64,000 bases of DNA from Leptospira sp. WS92.C1 (GTDB lineage: Bacteria > Spirochaetota > Leptospiria > Leptospirales > Leptospiraceae), in assembly GCF_040833975.1 (NCBI RefSeq), contig NZ_CP162130.1, positions 682,001 to 746,000 of the forward strand. The letters run 5' to 3'. The notes under the pieces were generated by a model. That model made no database searches and had not been told where the DNA came from. It saw only the letters and a list, made by a program, of their open reading frames with translations. This document shows, in pieces, positions 62,965-64,000 of the stretch; positions within the stretch are counted from its first letter, which is position 1, and the number at the start of each line of letters is the position of its first letter. Position numbers and translations under genes: made by a program.

Positions 62965-64000
62965 ATGCAGATCTTGAACGTTGGAATTTTTGCCCATATC
63001 GACGCCGGAAAAACCACTCTTTTGGAGAGGATTCTTTTCGAAACCGGCATGATCCGCAGACCAGGAACGATCGAAGAAGGAACCACCGAATCCGATTATC
63101 TCCAAGAAGAAATCGAACGTGGGATCTCCATCCAATCCACGATTGCGCGCGTATTTTGGCCGAATGCAAAAACTCCGACGGTATTATTTCAATTCTTGGA
63201 CAACCCGGGACATCTGGACTTTCAGAGTCAAACTAGCGCTTCACTTGTGGTTGCCGATTTGGGAATCATTCTCATCGACGCTTATGAAGGACTCAAATCA
63301 CAAACGCTTCAAAATGTGGAATGGCTTCGGAAGAGAAAAATTCCGATTCTATTTTTTCTCAATAAATTGGATCGAAAGGGAATCGATATCACGGATTCTC
63401 TCGTGGACTTGGAAGCGGTCCTTGAAAAAGAACCGGTTCTTCTCTGGAAGGACGGAGGCGAATTCTTTTTATCCCAGGAACGTAGTTCCGACCCGAGCCT
63501 TTTACCACTTTTAGAATGGGATTCCGGTCTTTCCGAGAGATATCTCAAGAATCCGGATTTGCTGGCGGATCTTGCAAAAGAAGGTTTTGGAAAAGGGTTT
63601 TGGAAAGAAGAACTTTTCCCCGTTCTCGGCGGTTCTGCGCTTCAAGGAGATGGTGTGCGGGAACTCCTCACGTCGCTCGAACTTCTTTCTCGGTATTTTC
63701 AACCCACGAATCGCCCCGATGAAGAATTGGGAATCGCTTTCAAGAGAGAGCTCCATCCGGATCTGGGGAGAATTGTCTACATTCTTCCTGCGAAGGAGTT
63801 CCCACAAAATCAAGAATTCTGGTCCATCTCCGGTCGAAATAAGACAGATGTTCTGTATCTGGTTTCCACCCGTGATTTTGAAGAAACGGACCTGGCAAAA
63901 TCGAGAGAGATCTTCGTCGTAGCCGGGCAGGATTCCTTAAAACCGGGAGACATTCTTTATTCTTCCCCCCAATCGAATTATAGGTCGGAACTACAGCCCG
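62965..64000 (+). CDS. EF-G/TetM-like translational GTPase (partial, runs off the window)
   Basis: The frame is open from ATG 62965 to the end (at least 345 residues). The G domain has the P-loop AHIDAGKTTLLERILFETG, effector-like ERGISIQSTI, G3 DNPGHLDFQ (usually DTPGH) and G4 NKLD. The sequence is closer to TetM/TetW-type ribosomal protection proteins or a secondary EF-G than to the housekeeping fusA; whether it confers resistance is unknown. It contains the dispersed motif in frame at 63795-63809 (codons for EFPQN). Confidence 0.8.
   Translation, partial: MQILNVGIFAHIDAGKTTLLERILFETGMIRRPGTIEEGTTESDYLQEEIERGISIQSTIARVFWPNAKTPTVLFQFLDNPGHLDFQSQTSASLVVADLGIILIDAYEGLKSQTLQNVEWLRKRKIPILFFLNKLDRKGIDITDSLVDLEAVLEKEPVLLWKDGGEFFLSQERSSDPSLLPLLEWDSGLSERYLKNPDLLADLAKEGFGKGFWKEELFPVLGGSALQGDGVRELLTSLELLSRYFQPTNRPDEELGIAFKRELHPDLGRIVYILPAKEFPQNQEFWSISGRNKTDVLYLVSTRDFEETDLAKSREIFVVAGQDSLKPGDILYSSPQSNYRSELQP

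Overview
The window is chromosomal DNA from a pathogenic-clade Leptospira. The evidence is a Leptospira-restricted DUF1564 gene pair, spirochaete-type lipoboxes, many PP2C/STAS/HATPase signalling genes, VNTR arrays of the kind used for Leptospira typing, a decayed IS256-family transposase, and spirochaete-like ribosomal and RNA polymerase sequences. By eye the GC content looks nearer 40% than 35%, which would fit a species such as L. santarosai, L. weilii or L. borgpetersenii better than L. interrogans. This was not computed.

Layout. 0-3.6 kb: two tandem membrane-bound PP2C (SpoIIE-type) phosphatases. 3.7-4.3 kb: a VNTR of 71-bp units. 4.7-5.6 kb: a decayed gene. 5.7-13.9 kb: a globin, ribF, a STAS protein, an exported protein, a J-domain protein, manA, an HNH nuclease, a DUF1292 protein, an ethanolamine-type permease and a solitary motA. 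14-15 kb: a gene-poor stretch rich in a short GTGGGAACTCC-type motif. 15-22.8 kb: a cellulose-synthase-like glycosyltransferase, an RnfC/RnfD-like pair, a PtsN-like EIIA, two Opp/Dpp-type permeases and a PEGA-domain protein. 22.9-28.9 kb: two DUF1564 genes, aroE-folC, a WaaE-like glycosyltransferase and a HATPase protein. 28.9-35.6 kb: a degenerate amidohydrolase, an S1-domain protein, trmL, an RsbW-like protein, uvrB, a rhomboid protease and cutA. 35.7-46.2 kb: two six-cysteine lipoproteins, a serine hydrolase, an aldo/keto reductase-tetR operon with a clear operator, a DJ-1-like protein, a HAD hydrolase, a second VNTR, a TRIC channel, a CrtC/AttH-like protein, a DMT exporter and a glycosyltransferase. 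46.2-47.6 kb: a second motif-rich gene-poor stretch with a candidate structured RNA. 47.6-60.1 kb: tRNA-Thr, tRNA-Trp, secE-nusG-rplKAJL-rpoBC-rpsLG, closed by a strong terminator. 60.5-64 kb: a membrane-anchored protein, the IS256 remnant, a third motif-rich zone and the start of an EF-G/TetM-like GTPase that runs off the window.

How the genes work together. The core block encodes protein export, transcription elongation, four 50S proteins, the RNA polymerase large subunits and two 30S proteins. Elsewhere most units are short operons of one to four genes. A partner-switching theme recurs: two PP2C phosphatases, one STAS antagonist, and one RsbW-like and one more divergent HATPase protein. 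The clearest local regulatory circuit is the aldo/keto reductase-tetR operon, whose promoter overlaps a perfect 16-bp inverted repeat.

The most interesting non-gene signals are these. (1) About 30 copies of a GTGGGAACTCC-type motif are concentrated in gene-poor DNA and also present, in frame, in both DUF1564 genes, whose products carry a ribbon-helix-helix-like segment. (2) Two VNTR loci 38 kb apart share conserved flanks but have different repeat units. (3) A dispersed element centred on the palindrome GGACTTNAAGTCC recurs at least four times.
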